A stretch of DNA of 64,000 nt, taken from contig CAVYZL010000003.1 in NCBI GenBank assembly GCA_963773055.1, forward strand, positions 248,001 through 312,000, in the 5' to 3' direction. Position numbers and translations under genes: made by a program. This document shows, piece by piece, positions 7,952 to 16,659 of this stretch (positions are counted from its first letter, which is position 1; every line of letters begins with the position of its first letter). Source of the stretch: PALSA-612 sp963773055 (GTDB lineage: Bacteria > Actinomycetota > Thermoleophilia > Gaiellales > Gaiellaceae). The notes below the pieces were generated by a model, which saw only the letters and a list, made by a program, of their open reading frames with translations, had not been told where the DNA came from and did not search any database.

Positions 7952-8824
7952 TTAACTGCCAGCGAAGACAGGCGCGGCGACGGGGTCTCGACGCTTCTCG
8001 CGGGCGATCGAGATCATTGCCGCGCCGAACATCGCGAGCCCTAGCCCACAAACTGCCACGACGACGTGCCACGCGGGCCTACTCAGTCGCTCGTCGAAGA
8101 GCAGCGTGCCAAGGACGACGGAGACTATGGGGTTGGCCACCGACACCGTGGCTACCGAGGTCGCGAGGAAGCCCTCGCTAAGAGAGATCTGCTGGAGGAC
8201 GAACGCGTAGATGCCCGCCCCCGCCATCGCGTAGAACTCCCAGGTCGTCAGCACCTCGGACACACCCCCCGCGTGTAAGGCGTCGAGTGTCGGCTTGACG
8301 AGGCACGCGGATGTCCCGAAGAGGACGCCCGAGGCGACACCGTAGTACGCGGCCCGCCGAGCTCCCGTACCCCGACGGGCGAGCACCAACACGGTGGCGC
8401 AAAGCACTCCGATGGCGACAAGAGCGATTGCCCACTCGTCGTTCGGCGCGTTCTCGTTTCCTCCCGCCGGGTCGCCGAAGATCGTGTAGAGCGCGAGCCC
8501 GACAACGACGACGGCCGCCCCGAGCACCTCGCGCCGACCGACGGGCTGGTTCGTGAGGAAGTACCCGAGCGGCAGCGCGAAGACGACTGTGGTGACGAGC
8601 AGCGGCTGGATGATCGCAAGCTGGCCGTGGTCGAGCGCGATCGCCTGAACGACGTAGCCGATGAGCAGGGCTCCTGTGCCGACGAGCCACCAGCGACTCG
8701 CTGCGAGTCTGGCGAACGCCCGCAGGTTGTCCGGTGAGATCCCGAGATCGAGCGCCCCTTTCTGCTGCAGCGTCGCCGCAAGAGCGAACAGGAACGCAGC
8801 GACGAGTGCGAGGATCTCGGCCAG
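7952..8824 (-). CDS. EamA/DMT family transporter
   Basis: An inner-membrane drug/metabolite-type transporter of about 290 residues with ten hydrophobic helices in two EamA halves. The first half contains FALAATLQQKGALDLG and QPLLVTTVVFALPLGYFL. The second contains GVASGVLFGTSACLVKPTLD and NPIVSVVLGTLLFDERLS. The reading frame upstream of the first helix contains no ATG, GTG or TTG before a TAG; only CTG at 8824 fits, and it has no ribosome binding site. Either the start is CTG or one base near the start is wrong. A GTG at 8527 would cut the protein in half and is not accepted. Divergent from DUF2252. Confidence 0.75.
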   Translation of the reverse strand: MAEILALVAAFLFALAATLQQKGALDLGISPDNLRAFARLAASRWWLVGTGALLIGYVVQAIALDHGQLAIIQPLLVTTVVFALPLGYFLTNQPVGRREVLGAAVVVVGLALYTIFGDPAGGNENAPNDEWAIALVAIGVLCATVLVLARRGTGARRAAYYGVASGVLFGTSACLVKPTLDALHAGGVSEVLTTWEFYAMAGAGIYAFVLQQISLSEGFLATSVATVSVANPIVSVVLGTLLFDERLSRPAWHVVVAVCGLGLAMFGAAMISIAREKRRDPVAAPVFAGS

Positions 8825-8928
8825 AACGCTGAGACTCTACGGAACGATAAACACCAACGCGAGCCGGGCGTAGGCGGTCTAGGGTTCGACGCTGAAGGCT
8901 TGCGGTTCGACGAGAGGGGGACGACCTG

Positions 8929-10374
8929 ATGACGACGAACCAGGCCCCAGGAGTCGCGACGGACGGGGTTGCGCCGCCAGTCGTTACCCACTTCACCGTA
9001 GCCGAGCGGGCTGCCCGCGGAAAAGCGGCCCGGGCAGAGGTCCCACGGTCGAGCCACGGCGACTGGAGGCCGTCGCCGCACCGCCCTGACCCGATCGACC
9101 TACTCGAGGAGCAAGCGACGACCCGGGTGGCGGAGCTCGTCCCGATCCGCTACGGACGGATGCTCGTGTCACCGTTCACGTTCTTCCGCGGCGGCGCCTA
9201 TCTCATGGCCTCCGATCTTTCGGGCGGACCGCGCAGCGGCCTGCACGCCCAGCTCTGCGGCGACGCGCATCTGTCGAACTTCGGTGCGTTCCTGGCGCCG
9301 GACCGAGGGCTCGTCTTCAGTGTCAACGACTTCGACGAGACGCTCCCCGGCCCGTTCGAGTGGGACGTGAAGCGGCTCGTCGCGAGCTTCGCCGTCGCTG
9401 CACGCGACCGCGGCTTCGACGACAACGAGCGGGAGGCGATCTGCCTCACCGCCGGGAAGGCGTATCGCGAGGCGATGCGCGGCTTCTCGAAGATGCGCAC
9501 GCTCGACCTCTGGTACGCCCGTATCGACATCGATCGGCTCGCCGAGGACTTCCGCAAGCAGGCGAGCCCGAAGGCCGTGAAGACCTTCGAGAAGAACGTC
9601 GCCAAGGCGCGCACGAGGGACAGCCTGCGCGCATTCGACAAGCTCACCCACCTCGTCGACGGCGAACCGAGGATCGTCAGCGACCCACCCCTGATCGTGC
9701 CGGTTGAAGAGGTCGCAGCGGCGATGGAGGCCGAACAGATCGACCAGACGATGCGGACGATCATCCGCTCGTATCGCCGGACGCTCGCAGGAGACCGGAG
9801 GCACCTCCTCCAACGCTTCCGGTACGTCCACTCCGCCCGGAAGGTGGTCGGCGTGGGGAGCGTCGGCACCCGCGCGTGGATCGTGCTGATGCTCGGCCAC
9901 GACGAGCGCGACGCGCTGTTCCTCCAGGCGAAGGAGGCGGAGCCGTCGGTGCTCGAGCCGTTCCTCGGACGGAGCGAGTACACCACGAGCGGGCAGCGTG
10001 TCGTCGAGGGGCAGCGGCTGATGCAGGCGGCAAGCGACATCATGCTCGGCTGGTTGCGCGTGACCGGCATCGACGGCGTCGAGCGCGACTTCTACGTCCG
10101 CCAGCTCTGGGACGGGAAGGCGTCCGCGACGATCGAGGTCATGGAGCCTGCAACGCTGGCGACGTACGCGAAGATCTGCGGCTGGACGCTGTCCAAGGCT
10201 CACGCCCGCTCGGGCGACTCCGTGGCGATCGCGAGCTATCTGGGAACGAGCGACTCGTTCGATCGCTCCATGACGGCTTTCGCCGAGACGTATGCCGACC
10301 AGAACGAGCGCGACTACCAGGCACTCGTCGATGCCGTGAAGAGCGGACGGTTGACCGCGGAAGAGGGCCTGTAA
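8929..10374 (+). CDS. DUF2252 family protein
   Basis: A 481-residue soluble protein of the DUF2252 family, which shows distant kinase-like motifs. LCGDAHLSNFG (near residue 108) and SVNDFDET (near 130) look like catalytic-loop and metal-binding segments. VGVGSVGTRAW (near 307) and the C-terminal AETYADQNERDYQAL are family hallmarks. AGGGGG lies eight bases before the ATG. The biochemical function is unknown; a phosphotransferase role is only an inference from the motifs. A second copy lacking the N-terminal half lies at 18925-19716. Confidence 0.85.
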   Translation: MTTNQAPGVATDGVAPPVVTHFTVAERAARGKAARAEVPRSSHGDWRPSPHRPDPIDLLEEQATTRVAELVPIRYGRMLVSPFTFFRGGAYLMASDLSGGPRSGLHAQLCGDAHLSNFGAFLAPDRGLVFSVNDFDETLPGPFEWDVKRLVASFAVAARDRGFDDNEREAICLTAGKAYREAMRGFSKMRTLDLWYARIDIDRLAEDFRKQASPKAVKTFEKNVAKARTRDSLRAFDKLTHLVDGEPRIVSDPPLIVPVEEVAAAMEAEQIDQTMRTIIRSYRRTLAGDRRHLLQRFRYVHSARKVVGVGSVGTRAWIVLMLGHDERDALFLQAKEAEPSVLEPFLGRSEYTTSGQRVVEGQRLMQAASDIMLGWLRVTGIDGVERDFYVRQLWDGKASATIEVMEPATLATYAKICGWTLSKAHARSGDSVAIASYLGTSDSFDRSMTAFAETYADQNERDYQALVDAVKSGRLTAEEGL

Positions 10375-10475
10375 CCGAACGCCATCCGCGGCTGGGCTCC
10401 CGAGCCGCGCGCTCTGCTCGTGGGCAGCCGGCGTTCAAACGGGGCCACGAGGACGACGACTGGGAGCGGTATAGG

Positions 10476-12170
10476 GTGACGTCTGTGGCGAGCGAAGGGG
10501 CGGTCAGCAGTCGCTTGGAGTCGGCGCCCGTCGCGGCGAAGGTCGGCTGGGGTGTGGCCGCGATTCTGGCCACGGCCCAGTTCATCATGGTGTTGGACAC
10601 GACGGTGATGAACGTGTCGATTACACAGGTCGTCGCGGACCTCGATACGACGGTGGTGGGTCTGCAGACCGCGATCACGATGTACACGCTCGTGATGGCC
10701 TCCTTCATGCTGATCGGCGGCAAGATCGGCGATCGCTGGGGGGCGAAACGGGCGTTCTGGATCGGAGGCCTCGTCTATGGGGCGGGGTCGTTGACGACAG
10801 CGTTGTCGCCCAACCTAGCCGTGCTGCTGGTGGGCTGGTCGCTCGTGGAGGGCCTCGGCGCGGTGCTCGTGATCCCGGCGATCGCTGCGCTGACGGCCGC
10901 GACCTATCAGGGCAAGCAGCGTGCCATGGCCTACGGGATCCTCGGTGGTGTGAGTGGGGTATCGATGGCGGCCGGACCGCTGATCGGGGGCTGGATGACG
11001 GCCAACCTCTCCTGGCGGTATGTGTTCGCCGGCGAGACGGCCGTGATGCTGATTTTGATGTTGTTCCTGAAGGTGCTCCCCGCGACAGTTGGCCGCAAGA
11101 GCAAGCTCGACCTGGGGGGCGCGGTGCTGTCGGCGGCCGGCCTCGGCACCATCGTGTTCGGGGTCCTGAAGTCGAGCCAGTGGGGGTGGGTGACGGCGAA
11201 GGCCGCGGCGCCCGTTTCCCCGCTCGGGTTGTCGCCGACGTTGTGGCTGATCGCGATCGGCTCCGTCTTGCTGTGGCTGTTCGTCCGGCAGGAGGAACGG
11301 GTCAAAGAGGGTGGCAAGGAGCCGCTGCTCGACCTCGCGCTCCCGAAGATCCCGAGAATGCGGGCCGGGCTGGTGGTGCAGTGGTGCCAGGCGTTCATCA
11401 TCCAGGGCACCTTCTTCGTGATCCCGCTGTACCTGCAAACGGTGCTCGGCTTCGACGCCCTGAAGACCGGCAAGACGATCCTGCCGATGTCGGTCGCGAT
11501 GTTCGTCTTCGCAATCGGCGGCTCCGCGATCACAGGCCGCTACTCGCCGAAGCTGATCGTCCAGCGCGGCGTCGCCGCAATGCTCGTCGGGGAAGCGATG
11601 CTGCTCCACTTCATCGGGCCCGAATTGAACGGCTGGGGCTTCGGGATCGGGCTGGCGCTGCTCGGAGCAGGTCTCGGGCTGCTCGCCTCACAGGTCGGCA
11701 ACGTGATCATGTCGTCAGTCGATCCCTCGCGCGGCGGCGAGGCGGGCGGGCTCCAGGGCACCTCGCTCAACCTCGGCGCCTCGCTCGGGGTTGCGCTCGT
11801 CGGCTCGATCCTGATCGCCTCGCTGGCGACGAACTTCTCGACCGCGGTGCTGGCGAGCTCGAAGCTGCCCGATTCAGTCAAGCAACAGGTGAGCGCGGCC
11901 GCTGAGACAAGCGCCAACTTCGTCTCGGTCGAGCAGGTCGAGCAGGCAGCCCAGGACGCCGGCCTGCCCCCACGCCAGACGAAGGAGCTCGTCGCCGTCT
12001 ACTCCGACTCGCAGCTCAAGGCACTGCGGGCCGCTCTCGGATTTCTCGCTCTGTTTGCGCTGCTCGCGCTGGCATGGGTCAGACGCTTACCCGAGCACGC
12101 AGATCCTGCCGAGGACGACGGAAGCACACGCCCCAGACGCACGCCAGAGACCGCCGGTGCGGCGACGTAG
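10476..12170 (+). CDS. MFS multidrug exporter, DHA2/EmrB-QacA type
   Basis: A 14-helix major facilitator exporter of about 565 residues, expected to expel lipophilic compounds with the proton gradient. Helix 1 ends in LDTTVMNVSITQV, carrying the D1-like motif of the DHA2 group. Loop 2-3 has GGKIGDRWGAKRAF, the MFS motif A. Helix 5 has GVSGVSMAAGPLIGGW, the antiporter motif C. A hydrophilic C-terminal tail extends past residue 535. GTG 10476 is chosen; GTG 10485 is equally possible. The open frame extends far upstream, but only as the shadow of DUF2252. It lies 16 bases before the TMEM175-like gene. Confidence 0.85.
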   Translation: MTSVASEGAVSSRLESAPVAAKVGWGVAAILATAQFIMVLDTTVMNVSITQVVADLDTTVVGLQTAITMYTLVMASFMLIGGKIGDRWGAKRAFWIGGLVYGAGSLTTALSPNLAVLLVGWSLVEGLGAVLVIPAIAALTAATYQGKQRAMAYGILGGVSGVSMAAGPLIGGWMTANLSWRYVFAGETAVMLILMLFLKVLPATVGRKSKLDLGGAVLSAAGLGTIVFGVLKSSQWGWVTAKAAAPVSPLGLSPTLWLIAIGSVLLWLFVRQEERVKEGGKEPLLDLALPKIPRMRAGLVVQWCQAFIIQGTFFVIPLYLQTVLGFDALKTGKTILPMSVAMFVFAIGGSAITGRYSPKLIVQRGVAAMLVGEAMLLHFIGPELNGWGFGIGLALLGAGLGLLASQVGNVIMSSVDPSRGGEAGGLQGTSLNLGASLGVALVGSILIASLATNFSTAVLASSKLPDSVKQQVSAAAETSANFVSVEQVEQAAQDAGLPPRQTKELVAVYSDSQLKALRAALGFLALFALLALAWVRRLPEHADPAEDDGSTRPRRTPETAGAAT

Positions 12171-12186
12171 GCGAGCGGGGTTCGCC

Positions 12187-12816
12187 GTGGACACCTACTG
12201 GGGCACCGGCAGAACAGAGGCCTTCAGTGACGGGGTCTTCGCGATCGCGATCACTCTGCTCATTCTCGAAGTCAATGTGCCGGAGACGGCGTTCGACAAC
12301 CTGTGGCGGGGCATCGTCGATCAGTGGCCCTCGTATCTGGCGTACGCGACGAGCTTCATCACGATCGGAGGAATCTGGCTCGCCCATCACGGCATCTTCC
12401 AGCGCTTGCAGTACGCAAATAAGCGACTGATGGTGGCGAACCTGTTGCTGTTGATGGTCGTCTCGTTCCTGCCGTTCCCGACCAAGCTGATGGCGGAGGC
12501 GATCCATCACAGCGACGCCGAACGCGCCGCAGTCATCTTCTACGGCGCAACGCTGCTCGTCATCTCGTCGCTGCTCAGCGCCCTCTGGGGATCGGTCACA
12601 CTCGACCGCCACCTGCTCAGGCCAGAGGTCGACGAGAAAGAGGTCAGGGCAATCACGCTGGCAGTAACACCAAACATCGGCTTCTACGTCGGTGTGATCG
12701 TGCTCGCCGTCGTGGCTCCCGTCGTAGCCGCGTACGGCTTTCTCCTCATCGCCATCGTGACGATCCTCCGAGCGCGCGGCGACCGGAGCGAGCCACCCGC
12801 GAAAGCATCTGCGTAA
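12187..12816 (+). CDS. TMEM175-like (DUF1211) potassium channel protein
   Basis: A six-helix membrane protein of 209 residues. The N-terminal signature RTEAFSDGVFAIAITLLILE contains the FSDG motif whose hydrophobic residues line the pore in prokaryotic TMEM175 K+ channels. Later helices include LAYATSFITIGGIWLAHH and LMVANLLLLMVVSFLPF, as in single-repeat bacterial members that form tetramers. GTG 12187 has an upstream GCGGGG and excludes the non-homologous extension. It likely sets resting K+ permeability. The following 220 bases to 13036 hold no gene, only the probable promoter of the DUF1269 gene. Confidence 0.85.
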   Translation: MDTYWGTGRTEAFSDGVFAIAITLLILEVNVPETAFDNLWRGIVDQWPSYLAYATSFITIGGIWLAHHGIFQRLQYANKRLMVANLLLLMVVSFLPFPTKLMAEAIHHSDAERAAVIFYGATLLVISSLLSALWGSVTLDRHLLRPEVDEKEVRAITLAVTPNIGFYVGVIVLAVVAPVVAAYGFLLIAIVTILRARGDRSEPPAKASA

Positions 12817-13036
12817 CGCAACCGAGGAGTACGTAGGAATCCCGTCTCTCCCGATGCGGAGACCGAGAGGACCCGGATAGCAGCGCTGCGTCGCGGTGTC
12901 CCTCGCGCGCGCTTGCGGGTTACTGCGGACAACCGACCCGGGCAAAGTCTGATACCTCGTGTGATGCGATACCGTAGCTTCGTCTCAATCGGGCCGGTCG
13001 GACATGGTTCCACGGCCAAGAAGGAGAGGAGAAGTT

Positions 13037-13564
13037 ATGGATAGTGACAATCTCGTCCTTGTGGTTGGTGCGTACGCCGATGCCGGGGCGGCAGCAGATG
13101 ACTTCAAGACGCTCAAGGCAGGGGAGGGCGCCGACGAGTACCAGGTCGTCGGTGCCGTCGTACTGAACCGCGACGCCGACGGCAAGGTCGACGTGCAGGA
13201 GCACGGCGACGCGCATGTCGCAAGCGGTGCTGTCGTCGGTGGGGGTGCCGGCCTGGTGCTCGGGCTGTTCGCGCCGCCGTTGCTGGCCGCGACCGCGGTC
13301 GGAGCAGGGATCGGCGCCGTCGTCGGCAAGCTCAAGAAGAAGCACGAGGAGAAGCAGCTGGGCGTCGACGTCGACGAGTACCTGCCCCCGGACTCATCCG
13401 CGGTCGTCGCGATCGTCGATGACCAGTATGCGGACAAGGTCGAGGCCGCGCTCGTCAACTCGGACAAGCGGATCAACAAGGCAATCGACAAGGGCGACTA
13501 CGAGGAGCTGCAGAAGGCGATCTCGCAGTCCTCCGCCGAGGTGTCGAGCGCAGTCAGCTCGTAG
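13037..13564 (+). CDS. DUF1269-like protein
   Basis: A 175-residue protein of the DUF1269 type. An N-terminal alpha/beta part carries VVGAVVLNRDADGKVDVQE. A long Gly/Ala-rich hydrophobic segment follows (GAVVGGGAGLVLGLFAPPLL), then a C-terminal part with PPDSSAVVAIVDDQYADKVEAAL. AAGGAGAGGAG lies just before the ATG at 13037. The family is associated with membrane or stress roles but has no proven function. A clear paralogue with the same GLFAPPLLAATAVGAGIGAV core is at 48541-49059. A strong terminator follows. Confidence 0.8.
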   Translation: MDSDNLVLVVGAYADAGAAADDFKTLKAGEGADEYQVVGAVVLNRDADGKVDVQEHGDAHVASGAVVGGGAGLVLGLFAPPLLAATAVGAGIGAVVGKLKKKHEEKQLGVDVDEYLPPDSSAVVAIVDDQYADKVEAALVNSDKRINKAIDKGDYEELQKAISQSSAEVSSAVSS

Positions 13565-13573
13565 ACCGCGGAA

Positions 13574-13601
13574 GGAGGGCCGGCACACACGCCGGCCCTC
13601 C
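13574..13601 (+). terminator. Rho-independent-type hairpin
   Basis: A perfect 11-bp stem, GGAGGGCCGGC (13574-13584) with GCCGGCCCTCC (13591-13601), around an ACACAC loop, nine bases after the DUF1269 stop. There is no T tract. The lipoprotein start follows 14 bases later, so that gene either has a promoter inside this region or receives read-through. Confidence 0.65.
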
Positions 13602-13615
13602 CCGCCGAAACGGGC

Positions 13616-14194
13616 ATGACGATGAAATCCATTCGCACACAGAGCCTCATCGCTGTCACAGCGTCGTTGGTGTTCCTCGCGGCAGGCTGTGGCTCGAGTG
13701 GCGGCGGCTCAACGGCGACCACGACGACGAGCGCCTCCGCGACCGAAACCTGGGCGAGCGGCGTCTGCTCGTCGATCACGACCTGGCAGGCCGCGATCAA
13801 GTCGGCCGCCGGCTCGGCGAAGAGCGATCCGACGAAGAATGGGCTGCAGACGGCTGCCGGCGATGCGAAGTCGGCGACGGAGACGCTTGCCTCCGACCTG
13901 AAGGAGCTGGGCAAGCCCGACACGCCGGCTGGCCAACAGGCGCAGGACTCGCTCGACCAGCTCTCGACGAGCTTGCAGCAGAACGTGACTACGATCGAAG
14001 ACGCAGTCAAGGGCGCCTCCGGCGTCAGCGGAGTGCTCACCGCCGTCCCGACCGTGACGGCCACATTCGCGACGATGGGGACGGAGGTCAAGACGACGTT
14101 CACCGATCTCCAGGGACTCGACGCGAAGGGCGAGCTGAAGTCCGCGTTCACGAACTCGAGCGCCTGCAACACGTTGACGGGCGGTGCTTCATGA
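13616..14194 (+). CDS. Lipoprotein, helical two-cysteine family
   Basis: A predicted exported lipoprotein of 192 residues. After MKSIRTQSLIAVTASLVF comes a lipobox (LAAGC) with the lipidated Cys near residue 24, then a Ser/Thr/Gly linker and a helical domain without recognised motifs. Two further cysteines bracket the domain: TWASGVCSSITTW near the start and NSSACNTL at the end. The same arrangement recurs at 49760-50200 and 62642-63321, so this is a small paralogous family, probably with one disulfide. The function is unknown. ATG 13616 or ATG 13622 may be used. Its stop overlaps an ATG (ATGA) beginning a degraded gene. Confidence 0.75.
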   Translation: MTMKSIRTQSLIAVTASLVFLAAGCGSSGGGSTATTTTSASATETWASGVCSSITTWQAAIKSAAGSAKSDPTKNGLQTAAGDAKSATETLASDLKELGKPDTPAGQQAQDSLDQLSTSLQQNVTTIEDAVKGASGVSGVLTAVPTVTATFATMGTEVKTTFTDLQGLDAKGELKSAFTNSSACNTLTGGAS

Positions 14195-14375
14195 GCGCCA
14201 CCGCTGTGCCTCCTACGTCGCCTGCCGCGGCGAAGCCGGCGGCGGGCCGCTATGAAGAAGACGTCCGGCAACGCTCTTGTCGCAACCTCCTACACGGACG
14301 CGAAAGAGAAGGTGCATAAGCCGAAACACGACAAGCCCGAGGCCGCGGGAGCGGGCAGGGGATCAGCCCGAATGA
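14191..14375 (+). pseudogene. Internally deleted relic of an UPF0104/LPG-TM paralogue
   Basis: Too short to be a gene, but it shows two pieces that resemble the ends of the flippase-like protein at 2805-3965. ATG 14191, overlapping the lipoprotein stop, gives MSATAVPPTSPAAAKP, similar to that protein's Thr/Pro-rich N-terminus. After about 20 codons another frame (from 14252) gives SGNALVATSYTDAKEK and a Lys-rich tail, matching its GGKQLVGQSYTDAKTQ tail. The membrane domain in between is missing. Interpretation as an internal deletion is an inference from these short matches; it could also be spacer sequence. Confidence 0.4.
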
Positions 14376-14384
14376 GGCATCCTC

Positions 14385-16607
14385 GTGGACGCAGCAAGAC
14401 GATGGACGTGGCTAGCCGACGAAGTCTCTCCGGCGCAAGCGCGGGGAGCGATGACCGGGTCACCGGCTCCCGGACACAGGCGCGGGTCTCTGAGAATCGG
14501 CCGACTGGTCGTCACCTGGGCGATCAACACGGTGGCGTTGCTGCTACTGGCCTGGATCCTGCAGGGCTTCTCGATCGAGAGTTGGGGGAGCGGCCTGGCT
14601 CTGGCAGCGCTGCTCGGGCTGCTGAATGCGCTCGTCTGGCCATTGCTGATCCGGGTGGCGCTGCCGTTGACCGTGATCACCCTCGGATTCGGGGTACTCC
14701 TTCTGAACGGCATCTTCGTCTGGCTGGCCTCGGACATCCTTGCCGATTCGGTGCAGATCAGCGGGCTGTGGACCGCGATCGTCGTCGCGATCGGTCTAAC
14801 GCTCATCAACAACCTCGTGACGCTGTTCCTGGGGATCGACGACGATGATCTCTACTACCGCGAGGTGATCAAGCGACACGCGCGGAAGTCGAAGGACGCC
14901 GCGGCGCCGAGCGACGTGCCGGGGGTGCTGTTCCTGGAGATCGACGGCCTCGCGCACGACGTGCTTGTGCGGGCGATGCGGGACGGCAGCGCGCCGACGA
15001 TGGCCGGCTGGCTGCGCAACGGCTCCCACTCGATCATCGAGTGGGAATGCGACTGGTCGTCGCAGACCGGAGCGATGCAGGCGGGGATCCTGCAGGGATC
15101 GAATTGGGACATGCCGGGCTTCCGCTGGTGGGAGAAGGACCGGCAGGAAGCGTTCGTCTCGAACAGCCCGAAGAACGCGAGGGAGATCGAGAAGCGGCAC
15201 TCGAACGGCAAAGGCCTGCTGTACGCAGACGGGGCCAGCAGGGCGAACCTCGTCTCGGGTGACGCACCCCACTCGATGATCACGATGAGCACCGTGCGCG
15301 AGAAGCGCGAGGGACGCGTCGGTGAGGACTACTTCGCGTTCTTCGCCAATCCCTACGACGTGACCCGCACCCTCATCCTCGCGGTCAAGGAGATCGTCGC
15401 GGAGATCTGGCAGCAGACGCAGCAGCGGCGCCTGGAGATCGAGCCGCGTGTGCACCGTGGCTGGTTCCCGTACCCCCTGCTTCGCGTCTACACGAACGTC
15501 CTCCAGCGCGAGCTCGAGGTGGCGGCCACGGTCCAGGATCTCTACAGCGGGCGACCGGTGATCTACACGATGTTCCTCGGCTACGACGAGGTCGCCCATC
15601 ACTCGGGTATCGAGCGGCCGGAGACGCTCAGGGAGCTCGCGAAGATCGACAGGGCGTTCGCGCGGCTCACCAGGGCCGCCGAGGACGCGCACCGGCCCTA
15701 TCGCATCGTCGTGCTCGCCGATCATGGCCAGTCGCAGGGAGCGACGTTCAAGCAGCGCTACGGGCTCTCGCTCAGTGATCTCGTCACCGAGAAGTGCGGT
15801 GCCGACGAGGTGCTCGCACCGGGAGGCGTCGACGAGGGCTGGGGCTACCTGAACGCCGCCGCGACGGAAGGGGCGTCCTCGTCCGGTATCACGCGCGCGC
15901 TCACTCGGCTCGTCACCAAGAACGCAACCGCGGAGGATGGCACAGTCGACATCGGTGCTGCGCGGGACGAGTCGGGCCGGAAGCTCAGACACCGGGAGAG
16001 GAAGGGCGCCGAGGGACCGCCCGAGGTGACGGTGATGGCGTCGGGCTGCCTCGGCCTGATCTCATTCCCGCGGATCGAGGGGCGGGCAACGCTCGAGCAA
16101 CTCGACGACCGCTACCCCGGCCTCGTCGAGGAGCTCCGCACGCATCCCGGCATCGGCTTCGTGCTCGTCCACTCCGACAAGCGGGGAGCCGTCGTACTCG
16201 GGCGCAGCGGCACGAACTACTTGGACGAAACGCGCATCGAGGGAGACGACCCGCTTGCCTCATTCGGCCCGAACGCCTCACTACACGTGAAGCGCACCGA
16301 TACCTTCCCCCATTGCCAGGACATCATGGTCAACAGCACCTATTGGACGGCCGTGGACGAGGTTGCCGCCTTCGAAGAGCTTTGCGGCTCACACGGGGGC
16401 ATGGGCGGCACCCAGAGCCGCCCCTTCATCCTCTGCCCCTCTGACTGCGCCCCGCCGTCGCAGCAGATCGTCGGCGCCGAGAACGTCCACCTCCAGTTCG
16501 TTCGCTGGCTCGTTGACCTCGGCCATACCGCCTACGCCGACCTGCCGGACGACCCGCACCGACTCGTCCCGACACCGACCGCCGAACCAAGCGTTCGTGT
16601 CGCGTAG
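14385..16607 (+). CDS. Holin-like membrane domain fused to alkaline-phosphatase-superfamily phosphodiesterase
   Basis: A 740-residue membrane protein. Residues ~40-150 carry four helices of the phage-holin-like (PF04020) type, including WAINTVALLLLAWILQGF and the GLLNALVWPLLIRVALPLTV hairpin. A type I phosphodiesterase / nucleotide-pyrophosphatase-like domain follows: GVLFLEIDGLAHDVLVRAM (metal site), WSSQTGAMQAGILQG (candidate nucleophile Thr), FLGYDEVAHHSG and VLADHGQSQGATF (metal-binding Asp/His). It is presumably membrane-anchored and hydrolyses phosphodiesters of unknown kind. GTG 14385 has GAGG seven bases upstream; ATG 14451 is an alternative. It is unrelated to lysis despite the holin label. 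A paralogue is at 57213-59200 and a relic at 18669-18845. Confidence 0.8.
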   Translation: MDAARRWTWLADEVSPAQARGAMTGSPAPGHRRGSLRIGRLVVTWAINTVALLLLAWILQGFSIESWGSGLALAALLGLLNALVWPLLIRVALPLTVITLGFGVLLLNGIFVWLASDILADSVQISGLWTAIVVAIGLTLINNLVTLFLGIDDDDLYYREVIKRHARKSKDAAAPSDVPGVLFLEIDGLAHDVLVRAMRDGSAPTMAGWLRNGSHSIIEWECDWSSQTGAMQAGILQGSNWDMPGFRWWEKDRQEAFVSNSPKNAREIEKRHSNGKGLLYADGASRANLVSGDAPHSMITMSTVREKREGRVGEDYFAFFANPYDVTRTLILAVKEIVAEIWQQTQQRRLEIEPRVHRGWFPYPLLRVYTNVLQRELEVAATVQDLYSGRPVIYTMFLGYDEVAHHSGIERPETLRELAKIDRAFARLTRAAEDAHRPYRIVVLADHGQSQGATFKQRYGLSLSDLVTEKCGADEVLAPGGVDEGWGYLNAAATEGASSSGITRALTRLVTKNATAEDGTVDIGAARDESGRKLRHRERKGAEGPPEVTVMASGCLGLISFPRIEGRATLEQLDDRYPGLVEELRTHPGIGFVLVHSDKRGAVVLGRSGTNYLDETRIEGDDPLASFGPNASLHVKRTDTFPHCQDIMVNSTYWTAVDEVAAFEELCGSHGGMGGTQSRPFILCPSDCAPPSQQIVGAENVHLQFVRWLVDLGHTAYADLPDDPHRLVPTPTAEPSVRVA

Positions 16608-16659
16608 GCAGTACAACCACCGATTGCCGGCACCGGACTCGGCTGACGGGCGACGCAGG

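Noticed and set aside
9169..10203. A 344-codon minus-strand frame
   Set aside because: Exact antisense shadow of the well-supported DUF2252 gene with no domain of its own.
14385..15000. Prophage lysis module suggested by the holin-like domain
   Set aside because: No endolysin, integrase, terminase or capsid genes are near; the domain is fused to a phosphodiesterase and is duplicated as a cellular gene.
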